Source: Diogma glabrata (taxonomy: Eukaryota; Arthropoda; Insecta; Diptera; Cylindrotomidae). Taken from it: 64,000 nt of DNA. Of the stretch, positions 46,955 to 57,189 are shown in pieces. The notes below the pieces were generated by a model, which saw only the letters and a program-made list of their open reading frames with translations, did no database searches and had not been told where the DNA came from. Each line of letters opens with the position of its first letter. Within the stretch, counting starts at the first letter, position 1. The translations under genes were made by a program, and so were the position numbers. Location: assembly GCA_963693315.1 (NCBI GenBank), contig OY856187.1, positions 386,239,263 to 386,303,262 of the forward strand, given 5' to 3'.

Positions 46955-48617
46955 ATGGTGTTTAAGATAGTGCAAACCACCATAAAAAAAAAAAGCATAA
47001 AATCGGTCGAATTGTCAGTCGTCCCTGGCAAGTGGGAGGACAACGGCCGTTGCTATTTTCCGCCAAACCAATGGTCTGCCAAAAAAAAAAACAGGCTAGT
47101 CAAAAGCGAAGATTCTATGCCAGATAAAAATTCGTGGCCGTACTTTAAATCGAAGCTAAAAGGGACATATCGATCGTACGAGACGGCTGAAGCCGAACTC
47201 CAAATCATGTTAACGAAATCAGACACGGATGCCGCCCCCTCGGATTCGAAAACAAGTGCAGACCAGTCCGATTTGGAAGTACGACCCCGTTTTTCATTGG
47301 CCAAACCACCGGCTGCTGTCCCGAACTCGTATTTCGATTTAGTAAGCATTTTTTTTATAAATGCCAATGAATATATGTTGCAATGAATATATATTGTTTG
47401 CCCTTTTTTGCAGTGTAATACGCCAGTGGACGCAAAACATCAAAGTAAGGTAGTTGTGTTGGCTAATGAGTGCATTAAACATGCTGGTGGCTCTACACCA
47501 TCGCAAAGCACTGATTGTCTGCCACACACACCAGTGGATGCTAATGTGGGCATTTTACATGCAGCTGTTGGCTCAACACCATCGCTAAGCAAAGGTTGTC
47601 AGCCACACACACCAGTGGATGCTAATGTGGGCATTGTAGTACCTGCTGTTGGCTCAGCACCAGCGCAAAGCACTAAGTCACAGGCACAAGTGCAGGACGT
47701 TTTGAATCAGGTCGAGGATTCGGTGGAGCAAACCACATCGAATGTGCAAGAGGTAGTGCGGATGGGGGCTGACGGACAGTACTACTGCATTACAAACAGT
47801 ACCGGGAACGATACATTTGCGAATTTGCTAACTAATTCAGCGATCCTAGAGTATTCGCAATGCTGCAATAATTATAGACAAAAATTGGAGCAGCAAGTGG
47901 CAAAAAACACACAAGATTTGGCAAAACAAAACGAGCTAATTGCAATGATGGCAAAAGAATTGTCAGAACAAACAACATTGATGAAAACTTTTATCGGCAC
48001 CGTCATGCAACATAAAAAAGATGATGCTGTAATAAACGGTGTAACGTTGCCACTGCGCTGCGTGGAAGACTTCGATAAGTTTGAAGATGCTCTGGATGAG
48101 AAAGAGCCAGAAGAGGTTATTCCTCCTGCTCAAATGAAACGATTGGTTTCTCGCTGCCGGAAAGGAGCAGATGGTGAGTATTTTTGTATATTGTTTTGTG
48201 TATGCGCGATTCGTGGCTTATATTTAACCATTTTCATTTCTTTGCTTAATAGGTTTTAAAGCATTTTATTCCGTGGTGGATCAAATATTTGTACAACGGT
48301 CAATATTCGCATCGTTTTCGTGGGCTGGAGGGAGCCGAAAGGAGGGAGGAAAGATTGCATTCAGACGCTTTAAGAATATCATTGCATTGGTGCATTACAT
48401 AATCGTGAAAAGTGTTCCGTGCCGGCTGCAACATGTGGAGGACTATTTTAAAACATTAATCAAGAATGCTGGTCGTACTAATCTTCCGACTGCGAAAAAA
48501 AAGAAAAGTAGCCGACACGACGACGATGGCGATGACGACGATGATGACGATGACGACAATGACGACGTCCTCGAAGAGCAACCAGCAACGACATCAGCAG
48601 CAGAAACTACCACATAA
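46955..48617 (+). CDS. DUF4806-like protein, three coding exons, accessory gene of the EnSpm-like element
   Basis: Coding exons 46955-47341, 47414-48173 and 48253-48617, with GTAAGC..TTGCAG and GTGAGT..TTAATAG introns of 72 and 79 bp in phase 0 and phase 1. They join into 503 residues. A non-coding first exon ending near 46599 is plausible, because an acceptor (TTTTCAG) sits directly before the ATG. Domains: an N-terminal VVPGKW..PPNQW stretch (about 1-60); a three-fold repeat of about 28 residues with TPVDA (130-210); a Gln/Lys-rich coiled-coil-like segment (about 285-335); a C-terminal DUF4806-like region (about 345-440) with LPLRCVEDFDKFEDAL and SWAGGSRKEGGKIAFRRFK; and an acidic Asp-rich tail after a KKKK cluster. 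DUF4806 has no known activity. Its position beside a transposase suggests a transposition co-factor. Confidence 0.75.
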
Positions 48618-48829
48618 AAATAAACAAGATAAAATAACACATTTCTTTTATATCTTTCTTTTATTCCTTTTATATTTTATTATACTTTATTTCTTTTATA
48701 TTTTTACGAAATAAAATTTGTATTTTCGTTTATTTCAAAACCATAAAATCACTGCGTTGTTATTGCTATTTTTATGCACGTGATATTGTCTTTATTTCTT
48801 GTGAAATAATAGACTTTGCTACAACGTTT

Positions 48830-49185
48830 TGGCCTCTGGTGACGATAAAAGTGCGTCCGAATGTCCGTACCCAGTGTCCTGTCCCATTTCGTCGTCAGAT
48901 GAAAATGACGGATCCTGTGTACAAAACCGATTATATGGCACCATTAATCATATTTCTGTTTGCTAGTAAAATATGCATCGTACGTTTATTATATATTGTA
49001 TACATACCACATGAGACGGCACCACTGCATTAATTTTCACAAATAAAGTATCCAGATCGGCTGGGTGGGCGTAATTTACGAATACATTTATTAATTGTTG
49101 CGACAAGCGGCCAGTGAATGCGTAATGATAACCGATTATTTTTTCCTCTGCAAAGGAGTAATTTGATGGGTAGCTCTCCATTTTT
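48830..49185 (-). CDS. Possible small third gene of the EnSpm-like element
   Basis: Between the ends of the two main genes, a minus-strand frame starts with MESYPSNYSFAEEKIIGYHY (ATG near 49183), reaches a candidate donor (GTGGTATG or GTATGTATAC near 49010), and could splice to an acceptor TTTTGTACACAG near 48915. That exon reads DPSFSSDDEMGQDTGYGHSD to a stop near 48830. The exon sequence looks protein-like, but phase and exact sites are uncertain. It may also be a former C-terminal exon of the transposase. No family recognised. Confidence 0.35.
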
Positions 49186-49354
49186 GAACTTCGCTGCTGC
49201 ACTACTGAATATCAGATGAATAAATGGCCCAGCCGATTGTCATCGGGAAGAGAAATAAAATAAAAGAATTCCAAAATTGTTTCTTTATTTATATAAAAAC
49301 ATGCATGTGTAGCAAAATATAAGCGATACAACGAATGCAGCAAACAACATAAAT

Positions 49355-49888
49355 TCATTCTATTGTGTGCAATAAAGGAAAAAACACAAATCTCGGATTG
49401 TCAATACATTGAATCGCTACCATTTTGCATTGTATCATGTCTAGAGAATAAGTTAACGGTTTATTTTGTTCCAACACTCCAGCAACATAGATGTTCAATT
49501 TAGATGACAAGAATGGTGTTTTAAAAAAGTCGTCTGTCAATATTAAACTTCTGCCAACGATATAAAAAATGCCATCTTTGCATATCGCATGATTAAATTT
49601 TACAATTGTGTTGGACTTTGTTAGAAACCATTGATCTGTTGGTTTGTTATTTAGCAAAAAATGTTGTAGCTCAATTTGTGAATAACGATCGTTACCAAAC
49701 GGATATTTTAACGTTGGAAATAGTTTCTGGGGTGTTGCTTTTGTTATACGATGTTGTTGCAATTCTTGAAGGCGCTTTGCAACCTGCGATAATGGCAATC
49801 GTCCATGTCGCAACATTGACTTAATCCCAAACAATGCATTTTCAAATGGATAGCTGCTTATCGACGACAAAATTCCAAATTTTTTCAC
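49355..49888 (-). pseudogene. Transposase C-terminal part, separated by the LINE
   Basis: About 177 codons that continue exactly the frame broken at 55039. The first residues KKFGILSSISSYPFENALFG follow the HNLVHVVDD block in this family, where transposases have D-D-x-x-x-F-G-x-L-x-x-x-S-x-F-P-F-E-N. The stop lies at 49355, with AATAAA on the minus strand near 49283. Cut off from its promoter and N-terminus, it is not expected to be made. Confidence 0.8.
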
Positions 49889-49900
49889 ATCATCGACAAC
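49889..49900. repeat. Left target-site duplication of the LINE
   Basis: ATCATCGACAAC, repeated exactly at 55039-55050. It sits inside the transposase coding sequence. Confidence 0.9.
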
Positions 49901-50346
49901 GGAATACGATTAACGGAATACGGAATAAGATTGGCAACACTGATTGCGATCGCACTTCATCTATTTTTTATTATCTCATAAAAATAAATGTAAATTAATA
50001 GTTTAAGAAGGTTTGCAATACCAAAGTAGTGTTTTTTGTCAATAAGAAACCAAAGGTAAATAATTAAATAGAAAGCAAAAACAATAAAAAATCAAAAATT
50101 CGTAATATATTGCCAAAAGAAAAATTATTGGATATAACCTCAAATTTTTATACTATTTTCTAAACGTCAAACATATTACTTGAGAAAATAAAAAGTGGTC
50201 ACATAAATATCCAGTTTTAATATAAAATACATTTAACTGAAAAACCACAAACATTTAAGTGAGAAAGAAACAAAATCCGTATAAATTTGCATGGCCAATA
50301 AGTCATACTGTGATCAATAAATATCTGTGAGTGTTATTTCCCGCAT

Positions 50347-51156
50347 ATGAAAGACAATAACAAAAGGAAAATCGACGAAACTTCTCCGGAGAGCCAGCCC
50401 CAAACAAATAAAAGAAGTCAAATGGGAGAAGCGATGAAAGTTGGTGCAATGTCATTCGATCAACTTATGGCCGAGTTCAGCAAATTGATCGATAATAAGT
50501 TACAGCATCTAGCAACCAAGGATGATCTCTTATCGGAAGTGCATGTGATAAAAGAAAATTACAAAGATCTAAAAAACGAAATGCAACAGCTTACTATACA
50601 AAGTCAGACCTTTCAGCACGAAATTGAGCAATTAAAAAATTTCAATCGGCGAAAGAATTTAATCTTTATAGGCATCCCGCAAAATGTGCCTGATCTGAAA
50701 ACGAATGTTCTTGATTTCTTGAAGAACACACTTGGAGTGGAAAATGTGGAAATTGCCAAAGCTACACAACTTGGCAGGACAACACGTCAAATTTTAGCAG
50801 AACTTAACAATCCAGATGATATAGGGCGTATCCTGAAGAACTGCAAAAAATTAAAGGATACTGGAATGGCTGTAAACAGAGACTATACTCCATACTATCG
50901 GAAAAAACACTTAAGATTGCTGGCAATTCGGAAAGAAATCGTAAAACAAGGATGTAGGAACAAAATCATGGTCAGAAATGATAAGCTATTTATTGAAAAG
51001 GAAATATTTACAATGGACACAGAAAACAAGACATTATTACATGGGAGTCTCGATGGAATACAGAAACTTAAAGTGTTGACAAATGTGGACATCACCCAAT
51101 TTTTAAACTCATTAGTTACAAGGGAAAATGGTCATGCGGCAAATAGGGATGAATAG
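50347..51156 (+). CDS. LINE ORF1 protein (coiled coil plus RRM-like domain)
   Basis: 269 residues. The basic N-terminus (DNNKRKIDETSPESQPQ) leads into a heptad-like coiled coil (about 45-100). Then comes a region with KNLIFIGIP and YYRKKHLRLLAIRKEIVKQG that resembles the RNA-recognition and C-terminal domains of L1-type ORF1 proteins. These trimeric RNA-binding chaperones coat the element RNA. The frame ends with UAG followed by CAA UUA, in the same frame as ORF2. Confidence 0.85.
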   Translation: MKDNNKRKIDETSPESQPQTNKRSQMGEAMKVGAMSFDQLMAEFSKLIDNKLQHLATKDDLLSEVHVIKENYKDLKNEMQQLTIQSQTFQHEIEQLKNFNRRKNLIFIGIPQNVPDLKTNVLDFLKNTLGVENVEIAKATQLGRTTRQILAELNNPDDIGRILKNCKKLKDTGMAVNRDYTPYYRKKHLRLLAIRKEIVKQGCRNKIMVRNDKLFIEKEIFTMDTENKTLLHGSLDGIQKLKVLTNVDITQFLNSLVTRENGHAANRDE

Positions 51157-51162
51157 CAATTA
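51154..51162 (+). promoter_or_regulatory. Candidate stop-codon readthrough signal UAG CAA UUA
   Basis: The ORF1 stop codon plus the next six bases match the UAG-CAR-YYA consensus known from tobamovirus replicase readthrough. The frame stays open for 1094 more codons. No in-frame ATG appears until about 780 bases later, past most of the endonuclease, which makes independent AUG initiation of ORF2 unlikely. Confidence 0.7.
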
Positions 51163-54100
51163 CATACAAGTGGATCAAATTTAAATTTAAGTAACTCACA
51201 GTCTAGTAATATTAATATCTTATCATATAATATAGCGGGTTTAGTCAATAAGATTTTATCACCTAGTTTTTTTAGTTTCGTAAAAATTCATGATATTTTT
51301 TTTCTTTTAGAGACTTTTGTAACGGAAGAAAATGTTGCTACATACGAAAAGTATTTCAATAATTTTGAACTGAAATGGGTGCCTGCAACAAAAACTCATA
51401 ACTTTGGCCGAGCTAGTGGTGGGTGTTTATATGGATTCAGAAAAAATCTAAAAGAAGTCCTTCAATTAAAATTCGGTAATTATAACAATATAATAGTCCT
51501 ATCAGCCAAACTCAACCATCAAAGTGTGATATTCGTGCCTACATACATCAACTGTAACAAATGGGATAGTGATTTCGAATGTTTAAAAAGCTTTTTTGGT
51601 TTAGGTGTGGCTGAAAATTACATAATAATTGGAGATTTAAATATTCGAATCGGTAGTGAACAGAATTTTGAAATCAGTATTCTTGAACAATTTCCAAATC
51701 TGTACCTGGAAAGGAAATCAAAAGATAGTAAGACTGATAGCAGAGGGAAGAAGTTCCTAGATTTTGTTGATGATATAGGTGGGGTAATTTTAAATGGGCG
51801 CACGCCTGGGGACTCAGGAGGAGAATTTACGTTTGTGGCTGAAAGAGGCTCGTCAGTAATTGATATTTGCAGCGCCTCAATAGATCTGCTACATGAAGTA
51901 AAGGACTTCAAGGTGGTACCACAAAACTTCTCTGATCACATGCCGATTGTGTTACAATTATATGGAAATAAAGCACAAAGGGCACATCAACCATTAACAC
52001 TCTTACCGAAAATTAAATGGGCTGACGATAAAATAGAGCAATACCACAATAAGATTAACCATTTACTATCACGTGATCCCAACCCGAACCTACAACCAAA
52101 ACCAATTGAGTTTATTACAAACATCATATATAACGTAACCAAATCCGTCCCAAAAATAATCCAACAAAGATGTGTAGAATTCAAAAATAAATGGTTTGAC
52201 TACGAGTGCTTGCTGGCCCGTAAAAAGTGCTTTCGATTATTAAATTTGTTCCGAAAAAGAAATACAGCACTTACCAAAAGCCTGTATATGCAAGCAAATT
52301 ATCAATACAAGCACATGTGTAGAACTAAAACACAAGAATATTACCTATCGCTTACAAGTAGACTTTCCAACGTTAAAGATTCTGGTGAGTGGTGGACTAT
52401 CGCAGGCGAATTGAAAATGCGCGGTCTCATAGTAGGAAATAACTTAGATATTACACATATGGTGCAACATTTTCGCTCCTTGTTAAATCCCCCTCTTAAT
52501 ACTAATCCAACGTTATATGCAGAACCTTCGATATTCAACGCAATTTTAGACGAAGATATTGTGGTAAATGAGATACTGGCAGTACTTAAGGCAGCTAAAA
52601 ATAACAAGGCCCCAGGTATGGATCGCATCCCGTTTGAATTCTATAAGTGCGCACCAATCTCTTTACTGAATGAATTAGCAATAACCCTTAATGAAATATT
52701 TCGCAGTGGAACTGCCCCCGAATCATTCAAACGCTCAATAATATTCCCAATTTTCAAGAAGGGTGATGTAAATAGAGCCGAAAATTATAGGGGTATTTCT
52801 TTTATAAACACCGTCGCGAAAATATTTACTGGAATTCTTCTGAACAGATTGGAGAAATTTGTTGCTCAGAATAAGCTCCTCAATGAATTTCAAGCAGGGT
52901 TTAGACGAGGATACTCCACCAATGATTGCATTTTCTCATTGTTCTGTATTATCAAATTAAAACTTAAACACAAGAAACAAAAAATCTACGCATTCTTTGT
53001 GGATTTTCGAGCAGCCTTTGATTGCATTGATAGGGATGCACTTTTCTATAAACTGTCTAATATGGGGGTATCGACAAAGTTTATTAATATTCTCAAATCA
53101 CTATATCATAATACAATGTCAGCAGTTTGGAATGGTAAGGATTTATCAGACTGGTTTGAAACATTGATGGGTGTTAAACAAGGTTGCCTTCTTAGCCCAC
53201 TATTGTTCGCACTTTTTTTAAATGACATCTATGAACATTTGGAAGGGGGTATTAAAATGGGAAACTGGAATATCAAACTTCTAATGTATGCAGACGACAT
53301 TGTGTTACTAGCTGATAATCCTGAAACACTCCAGAAGATGATTCAAAATCTAGAACAGTATTGCACCAGATGGAACCTATCAATTAATCTAGATAAATCT
53401 AAAATAATGATTTTCAGCAGAGGGGGTAAAAGATCTGCAAATGAAGCATGGTATCTCCAGGGAAATAGCATCGAAGTGGTAAACAGTTATAAATATCTAG
53501 GAGTCCAAATAACTCCCCAACTTTCGATGAAAAAACATTTGAAAGAAAGGTTACAAATGGGGAAAATTAGTATCAATCTAACGTGGAGTAATTTTCTCAA
53601 CAAAAAACTTGTGCCGGTGTCGCATAAATATAAATTATTTAATGCAGTATCTCGAGCGATACTATCCTACGGAGCTCAAACATGGGGCTTCCAGTATTTC
53701 GAAGAAGTTGAATCCTTACAGCGTTTTTTCATTAAAAAATTGGTTGGACTTCCGCAAAACACGCCAAATTACATGATTAGCTTAGAAACCGGAGCACCGA
53801 AGCTATTTCTATTTACCTTTAAATTGCATGTAGATTTTATCATAAAAACCCTTCAACTGCCAGAAAATAGACTAATAAAGTTCCTTGCGATGGAATGTAT
53901 CAAAGAAAACGTATTCTGGACACAAGAATGGAGAAGTCTCGCTGAAAAAGTGGAAGTGCATTTTGATTTGAATCAGTTCAATAAAGAAGTATGGGAGTCC
54001 AAAACCACTGCAGTTTTAGAAAAGATAAAAGATATGCACTCCCTGGAAAATATTATAAAAGCTCGAGAATCTTCGCATGGTGAATACCGGAAACTCTGTT

Positions 54101-54441
54101 ACAACGGACCCAATGTATACTTTAATGACAACCACAGTCTTAGTATAATTCGAACATTATTTCGCGCAAGAGGAGGCCTAATTTATTTAAACAGCCGAAC
54201 CTATCGTGCAGAAGTGAAGACTTGCTCCTTGTGCAATATGAATCAGGTGGAAGATACATATCACTTTGTAGCTGTATGTCCAATACTGGGAGAATTTCGT
54301 TTAAAATGTTTGGGAAAATTAACCCTCGAGAAAGAAGAATTATGGGATTGGTTGAATGGGAAAAACTGGAAAAATTTAAATGAGTTTTTGTCGCAGGCAT
54401 TCAAATACAGGCAATATTTAGTTAACGAATTTAACGCATAG
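51157..54441 (+). CDS. LINE ORF2: APE-type endonuclease and reverse transcriptase
   Basis: 1094 codons from the ORF1 stop. The endonuclease begins at once with NINILSYNIAGLVNK, then IIIGDLNIRIG (Asp-Leu-Asn block) and SDHMPIVLQL (catalytic His). RT blocks: NNKAPGMDRIPFEFYK, IFKKGDVNRAENYRGISF, FVDFRAAFDCID, GVKQGCLLSPLLF and MYADDIVLL (YADD at 53287-53298), then SYKYLGVQ. C-terminal zinc-knuckle C-x2-C-x9-H-x4-C near 54223-54282. No RNase H. Target-primed reverse transcription explains the 12 bp duplication. It lacks its own start codon, see the readthrough entry. Confidence 0.88.
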   Translation, partial: QLHTSGSNLNLSNSQSSNINILSYNIAGLVNKILSPSFFSFVKIHDIFFLLETFVTEENVATYEKYFNNFELKWVPATKTHNFGRASGGCLYGFRKNLKEVLQLKFGNYNNIIVLSAKLNHQSVIFVPTYINCNKWDSDFECLKSFFGLGVAENYIIIGDLNIRIGSEQNFEISILEQFPNLYLERKSKDSKTDSRGKKFLDFVDDIGGVILNGRTPGDSGGEFTFVAERGSSVIDICSASIDLLHEVKDFKVVPQNFSDHMPIVLQLYGNKAQRAHQPLTLLPKIKWADDKIEQYHNKINHLLSRDPNPNLQPKPIEFITNIIYNVTKSVPKIIQQRCVEFKNKWFDYECLLARKKCFRLLNLFRKRNTALTKSLYMQANYQYKHMCRTKTQEYYLSLTSRLSNVKDSGEWWTIAGELKMRGLIVGNNLDITHMVQHFRSLLNPPLNTNPTLYAEPSIFNAILDEDIVVNEILAVLKAAKNNKAPGMDRIPFEFYKCAPISLLNELAITLNEIFRSGTAPESFKRSIIFPIFKKGDVNRAENYRGISFINTVAKIFTGILLNRLEKFVAQNKLLNEFQAGFRRGYSTNDCIFSLFCIIKLKLKHKKQKIYAFFVDFRAAFDCIDRDALFYKLSNMGVSTKFINILKSLYHNTMSAVWNGKDLSDWFETLMGVKQGCLLSPLLFALFLNDIYEHLEGGIKMGNWNIKLLMYADDIVLLADNPETLQKMIQNLEQYCTRWNLSINLDKSKIMIFSRGGKRSANEAWYLQGNSIEVVNSYKYLGVQITPQLSMKKHLKERLQMGKISINLTWSNFLNKKLVPVSHKYKLFNAVSRAILSYGAQTWGFQYFEEVESLQRFFIKKLVGLPQNTPNYMISLETGAPKLFLFTFKLHVDFIIKTLQLPENRLIKFLAMECIKENVFWTQEWRSLAEKVEVHFDLNQFNKEVWESKTTAVLEKIKDMHSLENIIKARESSHGEYRKLCYNGPNVYFNDNHSLSIIRTLFRARGGLIYLNSRTYRAEVKTCSLCNMNQVEDTYHFVAVCPILGEFRLKCLGKLTLEKEELWDWLNGKNWKNLNEFLSQAFKYRQYLVNEFNA

Positions 54442-55038
54442 TTATACGGTTGGTCGGGCACATGGGTTTAGTTCTACAGAAGCTCTTGAAGCGTCATCAA
54501 AGCTAAATTACACATACGAATTTCTACTTTCGCGACAGAGCTTTTGTGGATAGTTAACTTCTGTTCCCGTCCTCAGTAAAGTAGGTGTATAAGTATGCAC
54601 ATCTTGTTACAAGTGTAGAATTTCATATACCCACTATAGGGGAGTATCTGAATGACATGTAAACTAGCATTGGCTAAGCCTTACTCCTTTTTTATTACTC
54701 ACAGTAATCTTTAAGTATAGAAACAATTAATTTAATTAGTCATATTATGGGATAGAATAGAAAGATGAATTGCAAGAAAGAATGTAAATTAATGTAATAT
54801 TTTGTTTTGCCTCTCGTGACAGACGACTAAAAGTCATTGTCATATATAATGTTTTCTTAAGTAATAAATGAATCGGTGGAACCTTGAATAAATTGCTAAC
54901 TTAATTATGCAAGTATTAATGAACTATAAGTAAGTTGTATTAGGATAAGATATATAGTATGTAATGTATAAATTTGATTCATTTCATTTGTAAACAAATT
55001 AATAAGAAGAGAAATAAACATAATCTAATCTAATCTAA

Positions 55039-55050
55039 ATCATCGACAAC
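55039..55050. repeat. Right target-site duplication of the LINE
   Basis: ATCATCGACAAC, identical to 49889-49900 and immediately after the (TAATC)n tail. Confidence 0.9.
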
Positions 55051-55691
55051 ATGCACAAGATTGTGTATATTGCTTGTCACCAATGCACATCCGTAAAGTG
55101 ATTTAAACTGCTCAATATAATTAATAAACATATTATGCGCTTGATTTAAATGCACGGAATACATTTGCGAGGAACAGATAGTTGCTGCGCCGAATAGAAT
55201 AAGAAAATGGTGGTAATAATTGTGGGGTAAATATTGTTTAAGCAAAACTGGCCCAAGATAATGCAAGAAGGTTCTGTATTCGGTGCCTTTCCAGTATGCC
55301 ACTTCGTCCAAGCCTCTCACAGCTCGATGGAATTCGCGTGGCATTTTAATTAGTCGCAACCATTGTGAAATCTCGATCATGTGTGCAGCGGACCACTTGC
55401 ATTTTTTTGTTATTTTACCTTCACGCCAAATTGTTAAACAACGCCGCATAACACCCAAATCAAGCAGATGCAAAGAGTCTGCTACTATAACGTCTTCCAC
55501 CATGTTTATTGGCAGTTGCAGGAAGGGCGAATCTCTCTTGTGATGCTCTTCGTCAGTTTTTGCTCGAAATCCTTCATCTGTTCTTTTTTCAGCGATTGTG
55601 TGTGGAAAATAGGTGCATTTTCTCAAATCGGAGTATTTGCCCATTGTTGTACATTTAAGACACCCATGAATCCCATTGAAATTAACAACGC

Positions 55692-55799
55692 CTATTTGAA
55701 ATGCAAAAAACAGAACATATATAGAATGGATCAGATATATAGAAAAAGAATAATCGTTATATATATCATATATTATATATATATATAATATAATATTAC
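55692..55799 (-). other. Intron of the transposase gene
   Basis: 108 bp, GT at 55799-55798 and AG at 55693-55692 on the minus strand, full of TA repeats. Removing it joins two exons in frame and restores a family-typical K-G-V-V-N-F junction. Reading through it inserts a Tyr/Ile-rich nonsense stretch. Confidence 0.85.
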
Positions 55800-56794
55800 C
55801 TTTAATGTAGGCTCGGGCAGGCGAATCGCAAATGATGCACCGAATTCGAACATCGATCTTATTATTGTTGATATGGATTCCGTTGCTCATAACTTCTTTA
55901 GCTTCTTCAATAAATGGACCTAAAAACCAATCCAAATTTTTTGGTTTTCCTTTCCCACAATAAATGCCTATTGCCATTGGCTTTATGTTGGGGAATTCGT
56001 GCATATTTACCAGAATAGGCCAGAACTCTTCCTTTGAGCTTCGAAATAAAGGCAAACCATCAATGTTCACATTTAATGAAATGCACATTGGTCCATTGAT
56101 GGTGCCGAAACACTGCCGAAGACAATTTTGGAGGCCATTGTGCCAGTATTTTTCGCCGCCTACCTCAGATGTTGTGATTATCACCTTTGAACTGCAAGCA
56201 AGCAACGTTCTTGGATCGGAAGGTACACTCCCTTCATTTCGACGATTCATAATTTTCAAAAGATCTCTCAATGAGTCGTGAGTGACTTTGTGCTTCAGAG
56301 CCCATTCGCGTAAGTTACCATTCATTTCTGCATTTAATAACGCAGTTGTTGAAAGGGATCTATCGCATTCATTTTCTGAGTCGGACTGCAATTCTAGGCA
56401 CCAAGCATTTTCACCATCGTCACTGCCACTGTCGCTGTCGCTGCTTACGTCGAGTGTATGATTCGATGATGATGAGTCGACATTATTGTTTTGTGCAACA
56501 TCCTGAAACGAACTTGCAACGCCAACAATGTTTCCCTCATTCACATTTTGGCACAACAATCGCTTAAATAATGCTTTTCTCTTCCTATAATAATGACCCG
56601 TCACCTGCACTTTTCGCCACTTTTCTTTTAATTCACTCATTTTGCAAAAAACAACACAGAAACAAACAAAATCACACGTTTAGAATACGCACATAACATA
56701 TAATATGTCAAATAAACGTCAAATAATGCCGATGACTAATAGAGCGATGACGCATAACATTATTATATTTGGTGTTACCACAACACTTTAAGTG

Positions 56795-57110
56795 TCAAAT
56801 TTTTGTGCACTTATAGTGCAGTCCCTAACACTTCTCCAGCACTACCATCCAGCACCAAATTTTTGCGCACTTATAGTGTAGTGCAGAACACTTCTTCAGC
56901 ACTGCCATCGCAGCACCACATTTTTGCTCACTTATAGTGTAGTGCAGAACACTTCTCCAGCACTACCATCCCAGCACCAGATTTTTGCGCACTTATAGTG
57001 TAGTGCCGAACACTTCTCCAGCACTAACATCGCCGCACCAAATTTTTCCGCACTTCTGGTGTAGTGCAGAACACTACTCCATCACTTCAGTGCCGCACCT
57101 TGGTGCTAAA
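56795..57110. repeat. Right subterminal tandem array, five units of about 61 bp
   Basis: Units start near 56800, 56863, 56925, 56986 and 57047. Each has TTTTTG(C/T)GCACTTATAGTG, then AACACTTCTCCAGCACT and GCACC. Units differ by a few bases. They lie upstream of the transposase start and are the natural transposase-binding region. Confidence 0.85.
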
Positions 57111-57189
57111 GAAAGATTCAGCACTTCTTCCACACCTTTTTCCGCACCAAGCGATTTTCCGAAATTTTGAACACCTATTTTTGGTGCGC

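Larger units (their letters stand above)
49901..55038 (+). mobile_element. Nearly full-length non-LTR retrotransposon
   Basis: 5138 bp bounded by a 12 bp target duplication. Layout: 5' leader of about 446 bp, ORF1 (50347-51156), a single UAG, ORF2 (to 54441), a 3' UTR of about 600 bp and a short (TAATC)n tail at 55020-55038. Both frames are otherwise open, so the insertion is recent. I cannot assign the clade with confidence; the combination of ORF1 with coiled-coil plus RRM-like domains, an APE endonuclease and no RNase H fits several. Confidence 0.9.
55039..56640 (-). pseudogene. EnSpm-like transposase, N-terminal and catalytic parts (gene interrupted)
   Basis: Minus-strand exon 1 56640-55800 and exon 2 from 55691, with a 108 bp intron (GTAATATT..CAAATAG) that joins AAAG to GCG in phase 1 (KG-VVNF). 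The frame ends 9 bases into the LINE tail. With the part at 49355-49888 the ancestral protein had 675 residues. Motifs: WRKVQVTGHYYRKRKALFKR at the N-terminus, a Ser/Asp-rich stretch, then VNIDGLPLFRSSKEEFWPIL, CIICDSPARAYIKG, HGCLKC, and ADSLHLLDLGVMRR and NIHNLVHVVDD. The DG, CD-x-PARA and D-x-x-H-x-x-x-LGVM blocks correspond to the transposase_21-like family in animals. The class assignment comes from memory of that family. Confidence 0.75.

Noticed and set aside
48466..48714. Alternative frames over the GAC/GAT repeat (Met-Thr and Ser-rich peptides)
   Set aside because: They are shifted or opposite-strand readings of the acidic tail of the DUF4806-like protein.
51379..54441. GTG at 51379 as the start of ORF2
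   Set aside because: The endonuclease domain clearly begins upstream in the same frame, directly after the ORF1 stop, and GTG starts are not expected in animals.
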